From contig OZ025674.1 in NCBI GenBank assembly GCA_964019335.1, positions 576,835 to 640,834 on the forward strand: 64,000 nt of DNA. The letters are read 5' to 3'. Source of the stretch: Diplonema japonicum (taxonomy: Eukaryota > Euglenozoa > Diplonemea > Diplonemida > Diplonemidae). How positions within the stretch are numbered: the stretch's first letter is position 1; each line of letters begins with the position of its first letter. The position numbers were made by a program, and so were the translations under genes. Below are positions 54,323 through 63,988 of this stretch, in pieces. The notes beneath the pieces were generated by a model. That model had not been told where the DNA came from and did not search any database. It saw only the letters and a program-made list of their open reading frames with translations.

Positions 54323-56752
54323 ATGCCACCAAAAGGCCGAGGTGGAGCCTCCACGAGGGCGGTTCCTGGGCAGGCTCCTCCAAAAGGGGGGTCTGGCGAA
54401 TCCACCAGGCAAGGAGAAGCGGTGGGCGACCTAGCCGGCAGGCTGGGGATGGGCTGGAAGGTCCAAGACGTGGGGAGGAGGCCGGGAGACTGCTTGTATG
54501 AGGCAGCCTCATACGCGGTGCACGGAGCGCGAGACGGGGCCGCTGCCCTAAGGGAGGCAGTGGCGGCAGACCTGGCGACGAAGGACTTCTCGTCCTTCAT
54601 GATTGGAGAGGACCCGGAGGGGGCGTGGAAGGAGTACCAGCGGCTGGTGGCTCTTCCGGGGACGTGGGGAGACCGGATGGCGGTGAATGCCCTGGCGCGA
54701 GCCATGGGCCGCGTGATCTGTGTGTACGCGGTCCGGGACGACCGCCTGGTGTGCACCACCTCCAGGCCGGTGGGTGGGATGGTGACCACACAGGAGCTGT
54801 GGCTAGGGTATGTGAGAGACCACTACGTGTGTCTCAGCAGGGAGGAAGGAGCGAGGAAGCCGGACGCAGATGAGTATGAGCCGAGGCCGAGATACCCCAT
54901 TCCTCTACGCAGCGTGGCCAAGGGTGGTTCGAAGCCCGAGAAGAAAGAAGTACGCAAGCCCGTCGAGGGGTGCCTCGATGGAGATGAGTGGCAGGTCCAC
55001 GTGCAGGAGTGGCAGGGCCCGGAGACGGTGCAAGAGCGCGCGGTGTACCTGGTGCCGCAGGGTGATGAGCGACAGGCGGCAGAGTGGCTGAAGGGGACGG
55101 CAGCGGCGACGGTGGTTTCCTGGGGACGATTACCCTACTTCTGCGGTAAGATGGCGGAGGTCCTCCTGGTGACAAACGAGGGACGTGGCAAGACGTACAG
55201 GCGCCTGTACGTGACGGCAAGGCACGGCGACCCGGCAATGCCCACTAGCGAGACTGTCGAGGACATGGAGGAGACGGAGGAGAAGGAGCCTGAGCCCACG
55301 TGCACTGCAGAGCTTTTTCTCCTGGCGCAGACGACGCAGGACGCCGAGAAAGCTCGGCCGCGTCTGCTGGCATGGCTGAGAGAACGCGCAGGGAGGTACC
55401 TCGCTAAGAGGGGCAGAAAGAAGGACGGTATTTTAGAAATACCGATCACGGTAAAGAAGGAAGACGTTAAGGCGATCCTAACGCGCAGCGGAGAGGACGG
55501 CGTTTTCGTCAGGCAGCCTTGGGAGGCGCGTGACCTGCTGCCAGTGATCTGGCTGGAGAACACGGCTCTGAAGGTTGCCCTGAAGATGAAGAATGACATC
55601 GGCGGATGGGGTTTGACCCTGAAAAAATCGAGCAAGACTGTCACGTACGGCGTTCGGGTGCCAAAGGACGGACTCAACACCGCAAGGCAGATCCTCAAGG
55701 ACCGCCATGCAGATCTGAAGACAACAGCGACCGCCGTAGACCTGCTGGAGGGTGCCCACTACGAGGTGCAGGGAGTCCCGGTAGCAATGAACGGGCTGGA
55801 GCTCGAGGGCAAGCTGAGCCGTTCCGGGTGGCCAGCAACGGTGAGGAAGAAGCTGCACAGGCATGGTGGCAGACAGACGTGGGTGGTGACTGCGACGACC
55901 GAACCAAGGAGCTTGGTGTTGACAGTCCAGGGAGTGAGGTGGGCCATCCAGCCGATGGAAGGGGACCTGCTGAGGGTGGGCAAGAATAAGAAGAAGAAGG
56001 AGGTGAAGAACACGCCGGTCTTCACCTTGCCGCCGAACGCCGTGTGGGGAAGACAAGCTGGGCCAGCACCGAATCCAACTGCAGCACCCCAACCGGGAGT
56101 TCAACCTCAACCACAAGCGACCGAGACACAGCAGCCTGGGCAAGCGCAGCAGTCTGGGCAGTCGACGCATTTCTGCAAACCGCAGACGACACCGGTGATG
56201 CAGGCGCCGGCGTCGGCACCGCCATCTGCGACCTCCGGTACCGCATCCACCGACCAGTTCGTGGAATGGGCGCGAAGGATGGAACTGGAGAACGAACAGG
56301 AGAGGAAGACCATGGAGGCCCGGCTCGTCGACATGGAGAGGAAGAACGCGTCGACGGCCAACCTGTTGATGTCCGTGCAACAGAACGTGCAAACGCTGAG
56401 CGAGCAGATGGGAGTGATGGCTGCACGTCTGGAGCAATTGGACGTGATTGCTTCTGCGGTGAACAACCTCGCACAGGCGGTGGGCTCAATCCAAAAGGAG
56501 ATGCAGGCACAGGCGAAAGCGGCAAGGAAGACAGGCGGGAAGAGGAAGTGCGAGGACGAGCCGGGCAACAAGAAAGCGGCCTCAGGTGCCCTTGTCCCCA
56601 CCGCTGGAATAGGCAGGGAGATGACGCCGATGATCATGCCCAACAGCACCCCCCTTTGTGCCGCGGCAGCTGGCGGGACACCTGTGCAGCAGCAGCTAAC
56701 CCCGATGGTCGCCCCCCTGGCTGTCCAGGACATCGACACCGAGTTCAATTGA
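54323..56752 (+). CDS. LINE ORF1 with OTU-like cysteine protease domain (809 aa)
   Basis: The ATG at 54323 follows a T-rich leader. After a Gly/Pro/Ser-rich start, residues ~45-172 match the OTU deubiquitinase fold: RRPGDCLYEAASYA (Asp56, Cys57 nucleophile), a helix GTWGDRMAVNALARAMGRVICVY, and DHYVCL with catalytic His167. OTU proteases cleave ubiquitin-like conjugates, and OTU domains are known in some protist and plant retroelements. The middle (~residues 325-560) has beta-rich repeats possibly RNA-binding; then a Pro/Gln-rich linker and a coiled coil (MELENEQERKTMEARLVDMERK) that could drive trimerisation, as in L1-type ORF1. It ends in TGA in the same frame as ORF2. Confidence 0.75.
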   Translation: MPPKGRGGASTRAVPGQAPPKGGSGESTRQGEAVGDLAGRLGMGWKVQDVGRRPGDCLYEAASYAVHGARDGAAALREAVAADLATKDFSSFMIGEDPEGAWKEYQRLVALPGTWGDRMAVNALARAMGRVICVYAVRDDRLVCTTSRPVGGMVTTQELWLGYVRDHYVCLSREEGARKPDADEYEPRPRYPIPLRSVAKGGSKPEKKEVRKPVEGCLDGDEWQVHVQEWQGPETVQERAVYLVPQGDERQAAEWLKGTAAATVVSWGRLPYFCGKMAEVLLVTNEGRGKTYRRLYVTARHGDPAMPTSETVEDMEETEEKEPEPTCTAELFLLAQTTQDAEKARPRLLAWLRERAGRYLAKRGRKKDGILEIPITVKKEDVKAILTRSGEDGVFVRQPWEARDLLPVIWLENTALKVALKMKNDIGGWGLTLKKSSKTVTYGVRVPKDGLNTARQILKDRHADLKTTATAVDLLEGAHYEVQGVPVAMNGLELEGKLSRSGWPATVRKKLHRHGGRQTWVVTATTEPRSLVLTVQGVRWAIQPMEGDLLRVGKNKKKKEVKNTPVFTLPPNAVWGRQAGPAPNPTAAPQPGVQPQPQATETQQPGQAQQSGQSTHFCKPQTTPVMQAPASAPPSATSGTASTDQFVEWARRMELENEQERKTMEARLVDMERKNASTANLLMSVQQNVQTLSEQMGVMAARLEQLDVIASAVNNLAQAVGSIQKEMQAQAKAARKTGGKRKCEDEPGNKKAASGALVPTAGIGREMTPMIMPNSTPLCAAAAGGTPVQQQLTPMVAPLAVQDIDTEFN

Positions 56753-59700
56753 AGTGCGGACTGGGACGTCCGGAGGGACGTCCAGTCGGGTGGCGCCAGG
56801 GACCCCGATTCGCTCATAATCACCACACTCAATGTGGGGTCCCTGAGCAACAAGGTTGACGAGGTCCTGGCTATGGGGAGCGACGTGACATGCCTGCAGG
56901 AAGTGAAGCTGACGGAGCACGGTCAGGAGATGGTTGGGAGACACGTCGAGGACGACGGTAGGTATCGCGCGTTGTGGGGGAGCCCGCAACCAGGCATCGT
57001 GGTCGATGGACTCGCGTCTCCTGATAAGGCGAAGAGGGGCGGGGTGGGTCTGCTGGTGCAGCGACGCCGACCTGCTCTGGTAAAAGATACGGCAGGAAGA
57101 GCTGACGACAACAGGTGGGTACACTCGATGATCAACCTAGATGGTCGAGATATGTGGTTACACCTGATCGTAGTCTACTGTCACTCGGGCGGTCACGGCA
57201 AGCACCAGCGGGAGGCTCTGCTGGATAAGGTCCTGAACAAGATGAGATGCGTCCTCGGTGACGTACCGATCATCGTGGCAGGCGATTTCAACACCGCGGT
57301 GTCACAGTCGGGAGTGCTACAACAGGCGGTGGGGAGCGATTGGGTGGATGCTGCTATGCTGCAAGCCGAGAGGGATGGCGTGGAACCATGCCACACCTTT
57401 GCCAGGCAGGCCACCAACACGAAGACGCGTATCGACTACGTTCTGCTGAACCCGATCGCGGCGGCAGGCCTACAGAAGGTGTGGGTACACGACGCAGTCT
57501 ACACCAACGAGCACCGCTGCCTCTCAATCCAGCTCCGGATCCCGGCCCTCAAGTGCATGACGAGGAAATACTTCGTCCCGAGGGAGTTGCCGATGGAAGC
57601 TGCTGATGGTGACCGAGTTGCTGAGCTGCTACAGGTCGGGGGATTTGCGCAGAAGCTGGGCGACGGCGACATTGACGATGCGTATAGTACGTTAGCGTGC
57701 GTTTCGGAGGAATGCTGCATCGGGGACCTGCCAGCGGTGAGACGGAGGGCCTACGTCGGGAGAAGCGTGGCGCGACAACCAAAGGAGAAGTGCCTGTCGG
57801 CGAAATCTGTGGTTGAGGCGACAGGTGCGGCAGTGGGCTGGCAGAAGTGCATCGCCGAGGTGAAGCGGAAAGTCTCGCACATCCTTGCGGGAGTCCAAGA
57901 TTTGCTCGACAGGGGACTAGCAAGCAACATGCCGGAGCAGCTGCTGAGGACTTGGGCGAATGCTATAAAGGTGTTAGCGAAGCTCCCGCAGCTTCCGAGA
58001 TGCGAGGTGGGTCTGATGAAGGACAATTTTGAAACGATTATCATCAAACTTCAACGCCTAGACGACGACCTGTCCGCTCTGGCGCGAGTGATCGCAAAGG
58101 ACGCGAGGGTCGAGCGTGAAAGGAAGTATGAAGAGAGGATCAACACCCACTTCAAGGAGGAACGGAAGAGGGTGACCGCCTTCGTGAAGGGCACAACGGC
58201 ATCAGCAACGCAGGCAGTGGAAGGCGACGGGGTTCTCACGGCAGATCTTGAAGAGATGGACAAGATGATGCACAAGGAGTGGGACCCTATTTTTCAGCTG
58301 TACGGTGGGGATCGAGGAGAGCCGCAGTACAACGCCTTTAGAACGAGGTACAGGGAGTACATCGTGTCGCAGAAGATGGAACTTCGACCACTTACAGGAG
58401 AGGATCTGAGGGCGGTGTTGGCCAAGAAGTCAACGAGAACGGCTCCAGGGGTGGATGGATGGAGGATGGCGGAACTGCGTGCCATGCCGGTAGTACTGCT
58501 GGATGCTTGGGCCGAGCTGTTCAACGCAGTCGAGACGACAGGGAAGTGGCCGAAAGCACTCCTGACAGCGCTGGTGACGTTGATCCCGAAGGGTGGCGAG
58601 AGGACTCCTCTGAACCATCGGCCGATCACAGTCACGAGCGCGGTCTATCGGCTGTGGGCATGTGCGAGGCTGCGTGACATCACGCTGTGGCAAGAGAAGT
58701 GGATCGACGACTCTCAGCATGGTTTCAGACCGAAGAGAGGCACGGATAGCATTCTGATGGAGCTCAGTACACAGCTCGAAGAGGCGCTGTTGACAGGCAC
58801 CCCTCTCAACGGCATTGCGTTGGATTTTGTCAAGTGCTTCGACAGAGTCCCACAGCAGATAGCTTTTGGCCTGATGCAAGATCTCGGTTTGCACGAGCGG
58901 ATACTGACCCCCTTGAAAGCTATGTATGCGAACCTGAAGCGGCGATTCCGTTTCCCGACAGGTGTTGGCTCAGAGTTCCGAGTGACGAATGGTATCCTGC
59001 AAGGGTGCCCCATCTCGGTAATCATGGTGAACGCCTTGGTGTCGGTGATGGTGAAGTGCGTGATGACGGAAGTACCAGGAGCTTGGTCACTTTCGTACGC
59101 GGATGACGTGTACCTCCTGGCGCGTTTAGCGGAGGTCCTGACAAGGGCGACCAACAAGGTGATCGAGTTCGGGGACCGGACAGAGATGCGCCTCAACGGA
59201 AAGAAGTCGCAGGGATTCTCGACGAAAAACGAGATCGGCCCTAGTTTAGTATGCACCGGTTCCTCGTTCAAGGTAGCTAGGGAGATCAAATCACTTGGCG
59301 TGAACCTGAGCATGGATGGGAATCACAGGCTGGACAAGCTGGACGCAGCGGAGGGACGCCTGACCCGTCTCGGAGCTTTGCCACTAGGGTTTGAGAACAA
59401 GTCGACGATGTTGACGAGCACTGTGCTACCGTCGTGTCTGTACGGAGCAACGTATGCGGCACCCTCGGACGACCAGCTGAAGAAGATGTGTACAGCGGCA
59501 GTGGTCTCCCTGTGGGGCCCCCAGTTCGGGATGAGAAACCCCGTGTCTGTACTGAGCGTTCTGCTGCCAGGGCATACGGCACATCCGCTGTCGAAGGTCA
59601 TCTACGGAACGATAAACAGCTTGGTCCGGGAGAGCCTGGCCTCTCCGCGTTTGCGGCAGCGTGTTGGTGAGATCATTGGTCTATACCAGGACCGTGATGA

Positions 59701-60874
59701 CGATGAGGTGATGGGTCCGATTGGAGTCCTGCGGAACAGATGGCTCCCCTTTCTGGGGAAGGGATGGTCCTTTGTGGCCGACCTGCACGGAGATACAGCG
59801 GTGGCTCACAAAGTGAGGCAAGCCATCAGACCGGCAGTTGCGAAGAGGCTGATCGAGAAGAGATCAACCTTCGTGGGGATGGAGGCAGGGGCGTGCCCGT
59901 CCACGAACTATTGGTGGAAAAAGCTCCAGGCCCGGAGACCGTTGGTGTCCTTTAGGTTGCGGCGCATCATTAGTGGTGCAGTGTTCACGACTCACCCGAG
60001 GGTGTGGGGGAGAAAATTGGATGGCCCTGGTGTGGAAAACCCAGCATTAGCGTGTGACGTTTGCGACCACCGGTCCCAGACAACGACCAGCATGACGGAG
60101 CATGCACTGTGGGAGTGCGAGCCGGCAAGGAGTGTGTTGGAAAGCGAGCAATACGCAGAGGTGAAGCGAGAAGGCCTCCCAGCTGCCACAGCCCTTCACG
60201 GGATAGTCCCAAGAGGAGCCGACAAAGCAGGGAAAGAACGTGCCAGGATGGTGCAACAATACCTCCTGAAAGTAGTGACGGTCCGTGACGCCAGAGCAGC
60301 GGAAAAAAGCAAGAGAGTGCTCACCTCCAACCCTTGGGATGAGGTAACGACAGGGAGGCAACATGATGTTCCGACGGAAGCGTTGCTGAAGGCGAACGGG
60401 GCGTCAGGCGCGGTCCTGACCTTTCATCTGAAGAACGTCCTCAAGTGGCTAAGAGGCCTACGATGGTACGATGGTAAGAAGAAAACTTCCGTCACTACAA
60501 TGGAACTCGCCATAGACTATGAGCAGACCACCCGCCGGTCACTCATAGGTCCCCTCGACGATCAGGACCTGCTCACGGAGAAGGCCGCAAGGATGCGATA
60601 CATCTTGGGTCGCATCCAGAAATGCTCAGCACGCTGTGGAAGGTCAGCCTTCCCCGCCAACGCCAAATCAAGGGAAAGTGCATACCCTTCGACATCTTGG
60701 GGGCCCGACGGCACACGGCTACGACAGGAGACCACTCTTCTCCTCGAGCCAAACCCCCCCCTACCTAGCACGACTCCAAGCAGTGTTTCTCGCCCAGATG
60801 CCGTCCATCTCATCGCGACAAACAGCCACGCAGGCACCAGACAGCAACCGCAGAACGGTGACCGATTAGTGTGA
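56753..60874 (+). CDS. LINE ORF2: AP endonuclease, reverse transcriptase and CCHC finger (~1,373 aa)
   Basis: It is open from just after the ORF1 TGA; no ATG occurs before the endonuclease begins at ITTLNVGSL. Endonuclease motifs: LQEVKL, GDFN (57281-57292), RIDYVLLN. Reverse transcriptase: TAPGVDGWR, LIPKGG, RPITVTSAVYRL, HGFRPKRGT, ALDFVKCFDRVP, GILQGCPIS and the catalytic SYADD (about 59093-59107). Near the C-terminus a CxxC...H...C finger (CDVCDHRS...HALWECE). No RNase H is evident. Such proteins nick target DNA and prime reverse transcription on it. The whole frame is intact, so apart from the separating TGA this copy looks recent. Confidence 0.88.
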   Translation, partial: SADWDVRRDVQSGGARDPDSLIITTLNVGSLSNKVDEVLAMGSDVTCLQEVKLTEHGQEMVGRHVEDDGRYRALWGSPQPGIVVDGLASPDKAKRGGVGLLVQRRRPALVKDTAGRADDNRWVHSMINLDGRDMWLHLIVVYCHSGGHGKHQREALLDKVLNKMRCVLGDVPIIVAGDFNTAVSQSGVLQQAVGSDWVDAAMLQAERDGVEPCHTFARQATNTKTRIDYVLLNPIAAAGLQKVWVHDAVYTNEHRCLSIQLRIPALKCMTRKYFVPRELPMEAADGDRVAELLQVGGFAQKLGDGDIDDAYSTLACVSEECCIGDLPAVRRRAYVGRSVARQPKEKCLSAKSVVEATGAAVGWQKCIAEVKRKVSHILAGVQDLLDRGLASNMPEQLLRTWANAIKVLAKLPQLPRCEVGLMKDNFETIIIKLQRLDDDLSALARVIAKDARVERERKYEERINTHFKEERKRVTAFVKGTTASATQAVEGDGVLTADLEEMDKMMHKEWDPIFQLYGGDRGEPQYNAFRTRYREYIVSQKMELRPLTGEDLRAVLAKKSTRTAPGVDGWRMAELRAMPVVLLDAWAELFNAVETTGKWPKALLTALVTLIPKGGERTPLNHRPITVTSAVYRLWACARLRDITLWQEKWIDDSQHGFRPKRGTDSILMELSTQLEEALLTGTPLNGIALDFVKCFDRVPQQIAFGLMQDLGLHERILTPLKAMYANLKRRFRFPTGVGSEFRVTNGILQGCPISVIMVNALVSVMVKCVMTEVPGAWSLSYADDVYLLARLAEVLTRATNKVIEFGDRTEMRLNGKKSQGFSTKNEIGPSLVCTGSSFKVAREIKSLGVNLSMDGNHRLDKLDAAEGRLTRLGALPLGFENKSTMLTSTVLPSCLYGATYAAPSDDQLKKMCTAAVVSLWGPQFGMRNPVSVLSVLLPGHTAHPLSKVIYGTINSLVRESLASPRLRQRVGEIIGLYQDRDDDEVMGPIGVLRNRWLPFLGKGWSFVADLHGDTAVAHKVRQAIRPAVAKRLIEKRSTFVGMEAGACPSTNYWWKKLQARRPLVSFRLRRIISGAVFTTHPRVWGRKLDGPGVENPALACDVCDHRSQTTTSMTEHALWECEPARSVLESEQYAEVKREGLPAATALHGIVPRGADKAGKERARMVQQYLLKVVTVRDARAAEKSKRVLTSNPWDEVTTGRQHDVPTEALLKANGASGAVLTFHLKNVLKWLRGLRWYDGKKKTSVTTMELAIDYEQTTRRSLIGPLDDQDLLTEKAARMRYILGRIQKCSARCGRSAFPANAKSRESAYPSTSWGPDGTRLRQETTLLLEPNPPLPSTTPSSVSRPDAVHLIATNSHAGTRQQPQNGDRLV

Positions 60875-60921
60875 ATTTCTACCTGAACAGTGAGCACCCC
60901 CATGCACACTGAAATTTTATC

Positions 60922-60926
<5 letters not shown>

Positions 60927-60973
<47 letters not shown>
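60927..60973. repeat. 47-base poly-T tract
   Basis: It is directly downstream of the plus-strand LINE (53 bp after its stop). Read on the minus strand it is a poly-A following a small hairpin (GCACCC/GGGTGC at ~60977-60993), so it may be the 3' tail of a separate minus-strand retroelement rather than of the LINE. Confidence 0.7.
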
Positions 60974-62253
60974 CCCGCACCCAAAAGGGGTGCCAAAATG
61001 GGGCTGGACGGACGCAGATGCCTACAGGGGGTTTTTGTAAGTTTGAAAACCGAAAATTCCGGATGCAAATTTGGCTCCGCGGTGTTCTTGGTGTTCAGGC
61101 TCCCTGTCTGCCAGGGCTGGCCCACCATGGCTGTTTTCACCGCCTTCTTTGGGGCCGTAGGTCTTTCAATTACTCCCTAAACTCCTTCTCCTTGGCTTTT
61201 TTTCTTGGCGTCCGCCGTAAAAATGGTGATATTTTGATAAACGAGAGAGGTATGTATGGGGAAAAAGTGCATGCTCAGTGTTGGGGGGGGGTCCGGAATA
61301 GTGATTTTATCCGCCTCTTTTCACCCATGGGACGGAAAAGCCCCCGCCTTGCCGATCGCGATGGAAGACACGGTTTATGGTTCCCATGCCCCCCACCGGA
61401 TCGTCTTCTACTCCTCTTTTCACTTTTTTTTATTTTTTTACTAGTAAATTAAAACTTCTCTAACAAGGCGGGAGAAAAAAAAAATCTGGCATGCACAAAA
61501 AAGTGGTGATAAAGATTCGAGTTCGTGAATCACTTATCGATAGAGGAGAAAAAGGTCTCTTTCTTCTCTTTAATTTTTCTCTTTTTCAAACCTCCTTTGA
61601 TGATAAAATAAAAATTTAAAATTTGGTTGCCGTTCTCTTTCCTTGTTTTTCCTTTTATTTTCTCGGCGAACCTGATGCAAAATATAATAAACTAGGGAGG
61701 AATGAATCTTTTCTTTTCTTTTCTTTTTTTTTTTTCGAGGGGGGGTAGGGTTGGGAGAAAGAAAATAAAGAAAAGAAAAATAAAAAGAAAATAAAAGATA
61801 TATGAATTGAAGGGAGTCTTTGTGAGACGCCCTCTCGTCCTCTTCGTCTTCCTGCACCTTTCCCCTTTCTGCAGCGGTTTCTCCTCCGTTGGTGGTCTTG
61901 CCGTCCTTCCCCAGCCCGGCCTGAAAAAAAGAAAAAATTTGGGAAGGCTTCCATAGGTCACCAGCTATGGAAGCCCGCCTGATAAACCCACCCGTCAGCG
62001 AACAAGCTGTAGAAGGAAAACTTCTAGTTAAACCATAAGATAAAAAATAAAAAAGAATCAACCCAAAACCATCAGCAAACAAGCTGTAGAAGGAAAACTC
62101 CTAGTTAAACCAAAAAGAAAAGAAACGGAAACCCAACAGCAAACATGTTTTAACAAAGGAACTTCAGGGGGAAAACTCCCGGTCCCCTTTTTTTTTTTCT
62201 TTTGCTAACTTTCTTTTTTTTTTTTTTTCCCCTTTGTCGTTTTGTTGTAATGG

Positions 62254-62286
<33 letters not shown>

Positions 62287-62450
62287 ACTGGCCGTTGTTT
62301 GTACGTGCCGGGTAAAACCTGGAGAAGTTTGTCAACCCGAAACACGTTGCCAACGTTCCCCTTTTGTTTAGACAAGTCAAAGACTCGTTCTTGCAAAAAA
62401 AAAAAAAAAAGGGGGGAATTCTAAAGAGGGCTTCCCTCAGGAACCCTTAA
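60974..62450. other. A/T-homopolymer-rich intergenic or retroelement-derived sequence
   Basis: About 1.5 kb with many T and A runs (for example poly-A ~62253-62281). Minus-strand frames here (61570-62082) are made of Lys/Phe homopolymer codons and are not credible genes. A 79-bp direct duplication is annotated separately. Confidence 0.45.
61988..62114 (+). repeat. Direct duplication with ~79-bp spacing
   Basis: The stretch (C/A)CAGC(G/A)AACAAGCTGTAG followed by AAGGAAAACT(T/C)CTAGTTAAACCA occurs at ~61993-62034 and again at ~62072-62113. A third partial copy (CAACAGCAAACATG) begins near 62134. Confidence 0.7.
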
Positions 62451-62460
62451 TGTTGGCTGC

Positions 62461-63988
62461 TCAAGCCCTGGGCCCTTGCGAGCCCAGGGGGGTGGATCGA
62501 CCACCCTGGGGCCCCCTCACATCTCGTTGGACAGGGCCCTTCCCGACCTTAGCGGCGCGTTGGGCCGACTGGGTCTCGTGGGAAGGTACCCTTTTTCTAG
62601 CGACCTTTTCCCCGCCCTCTACCCGGACATCGGGGTTGGAGGTTTCTGGGGTACTGACCTCCGGAGAGAGGCGCCCCCCGCCTTCAGCCCCCAGCACGGG
62701 AGACTGCGACGGACGAGCGGGCGAAGGCTCTCTGTCCACACCGGAGGGGGCCGAATGTGCCTCCATCCCGTCCGACTCGCACAGGTCCGCGGCCATGGAC
62801 ACCACGGGCGCCTCCGGGAACCTCGCCTCTGGAGAGTAGAGCCCTGCACCGCTCGCCCCCGGAATGGGAGATTGCGCCGTTTCGCCTTCCTCCTGCGGCG
62901 GCCTGCTACCCACGGCCAAGGGGGTCAGGGAAGGGGGCGGAACCGCTCCGAACAGCACGCGCATGCCAGCGGCTCGACTCTCTTACGTCCAGCTGGCCGC
63001 GACCCTTCTTCACTTTTGGGGTCCGCTGGGCGGACTGAGCCTCATTCGAGGGCACCCTCTTCCTCGCCAGACCCCTGTTCCCACTGACCTCCGGCGAATC
63101 AATCTCGAGGGGCTCGGGCGCGGTCCCGTCCACCACCGCCGCTCCCGTCTGGATGGGGGGCTCATTAGCTTCACCTTCCGCCTGGGCAGGGGACTCCCCT
63201 CCTTCCTCCTGGATGTGGGACTCATCACCCTCCGACTGAGTAGGGGATTCGCTATCCTCCACCTGGATGCTGGATCCACTGCCCTCCGTCTGAGTGGGGG
63301 ACTCACCCACCTCCGCCTGGGTGGGAGACCCAGCCTCCTCCTCCTGGGCGGGGAGCTCCCGGACATGGGACTCACCACCCTCCGCCTGGATAGGGGGTTC
63401 GACGCCTTCCGACTGGATGGGGGACTCCTCCTCCCCGTCCGCCTCGAAGAGAACCCGCGCCACGTAAACTTCGTCTGACTCTAGTTGGACTGGGAACCAG
63501 GGGCGGACCGCAGGCCCCCTGACGTCCAGCAACGCTGGGTGCCTCTGTACCTTGGGATCCCTCTGGGCGGACAGGGCCTCGTTGGACGGGACCCTCTTCC
63601 TCACCAGGCTTTCCCCGATGGCTCCCACAAGCGTCACGGACGGTGTGTTCCCCGTGCTCCTGGCCTCCGGAGAGCCTGACTCACGGTCTCCCCCAAGCCT
63701 TGCCCTGTCCCCCTCCGACGAAGGGGGGCCTCGGGCAGCCCCTTCCAACACCGCCGCCACAATGGGGGAGTCGCACCCTCCTCCGAGCACCGACTGGGAG
63801 GCCCTTGGGGTTAGCACCGCCGCTCCCTGTGAGGGTTGTGTCGTCCCCAGGCCGCTTTCTCCCGCGGGTACAGGAGAGAAGACATCCGCCTCCAGGATCG
63901 CCATGATCTGCTCCCTAGAGAACGCGCCCAGCCCGGTCCGCTCCACCTCCTGGCTCACCGCCGCTGGCGCAAACCCGCAAACCCGCAA
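62461..63988 (-). pseudogene. Minus-strand GC-rich open frame(s) with three copies of an RKRVPS..SAQR motif
   Basis: Two overlapping minus-strand frames (63988-62906 and 62964-62461) form one reading interrupted by a frameshift near 62960. Three units each contain an acidic Ser/Pro/Gln-rich stretch with SPE, then RKRVPSNEALSAQR, RKRVPSNEAQSAQR or RKRVPSHETQSAQR, then (except in a truncated form) DVRGP. Spacing is about 450-530 bp. Shorter repeats such as SPIQSEG/SPTQAEG fill one spacer. The frame runs to the window edge, so the 5' end is not seen. It may be the disordered N-terminal part of a retroelement or fast-evolving host protein; function unknown. Confidence 0.4.

Larger units (their letters stand above)
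53080..60926 (+). mobile_element. Non-LTR (LINE-type) retrotransposon with OTU-domain ORF1 and APE-RT ORF2
   Basis: Three long GC-rich frames in one orientation: ORF A (53136-54026), ORF1 (54323-56752, OTU protease) and ORF2 (in frame after a TGA, to 60874, endonuclease plus reverse transcriptase). Codon bias is alike in all three and differs from the host genes. The 5' limit is uncertain: T-rich tracts at ~54078-54095 and 54174-54236 separate ORF A from ORF1, so ORF A could belong to an older, adjoining copy. The 3' side meets a 47-base poly-T at 60927. I could not find a clear target-site duplication. Confidence 0.8.

Noticed and set aside
60980-61020. Resemblance of the minus strand (TCCGTCCAGCCCCATTTTGGC) to the dinoflagellate spliced leader
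   Set aside because: It needs two 2-base insertions, lies at the wrong end (next to poly-A) and lacks the leader's 3' part and donor; chance similarity is more likely.
61570-62082. 170-codon minus-strand open frame
   Set aside because: Composed largely of Lys/Phe codons from A/T homopolymers; no credible protein.
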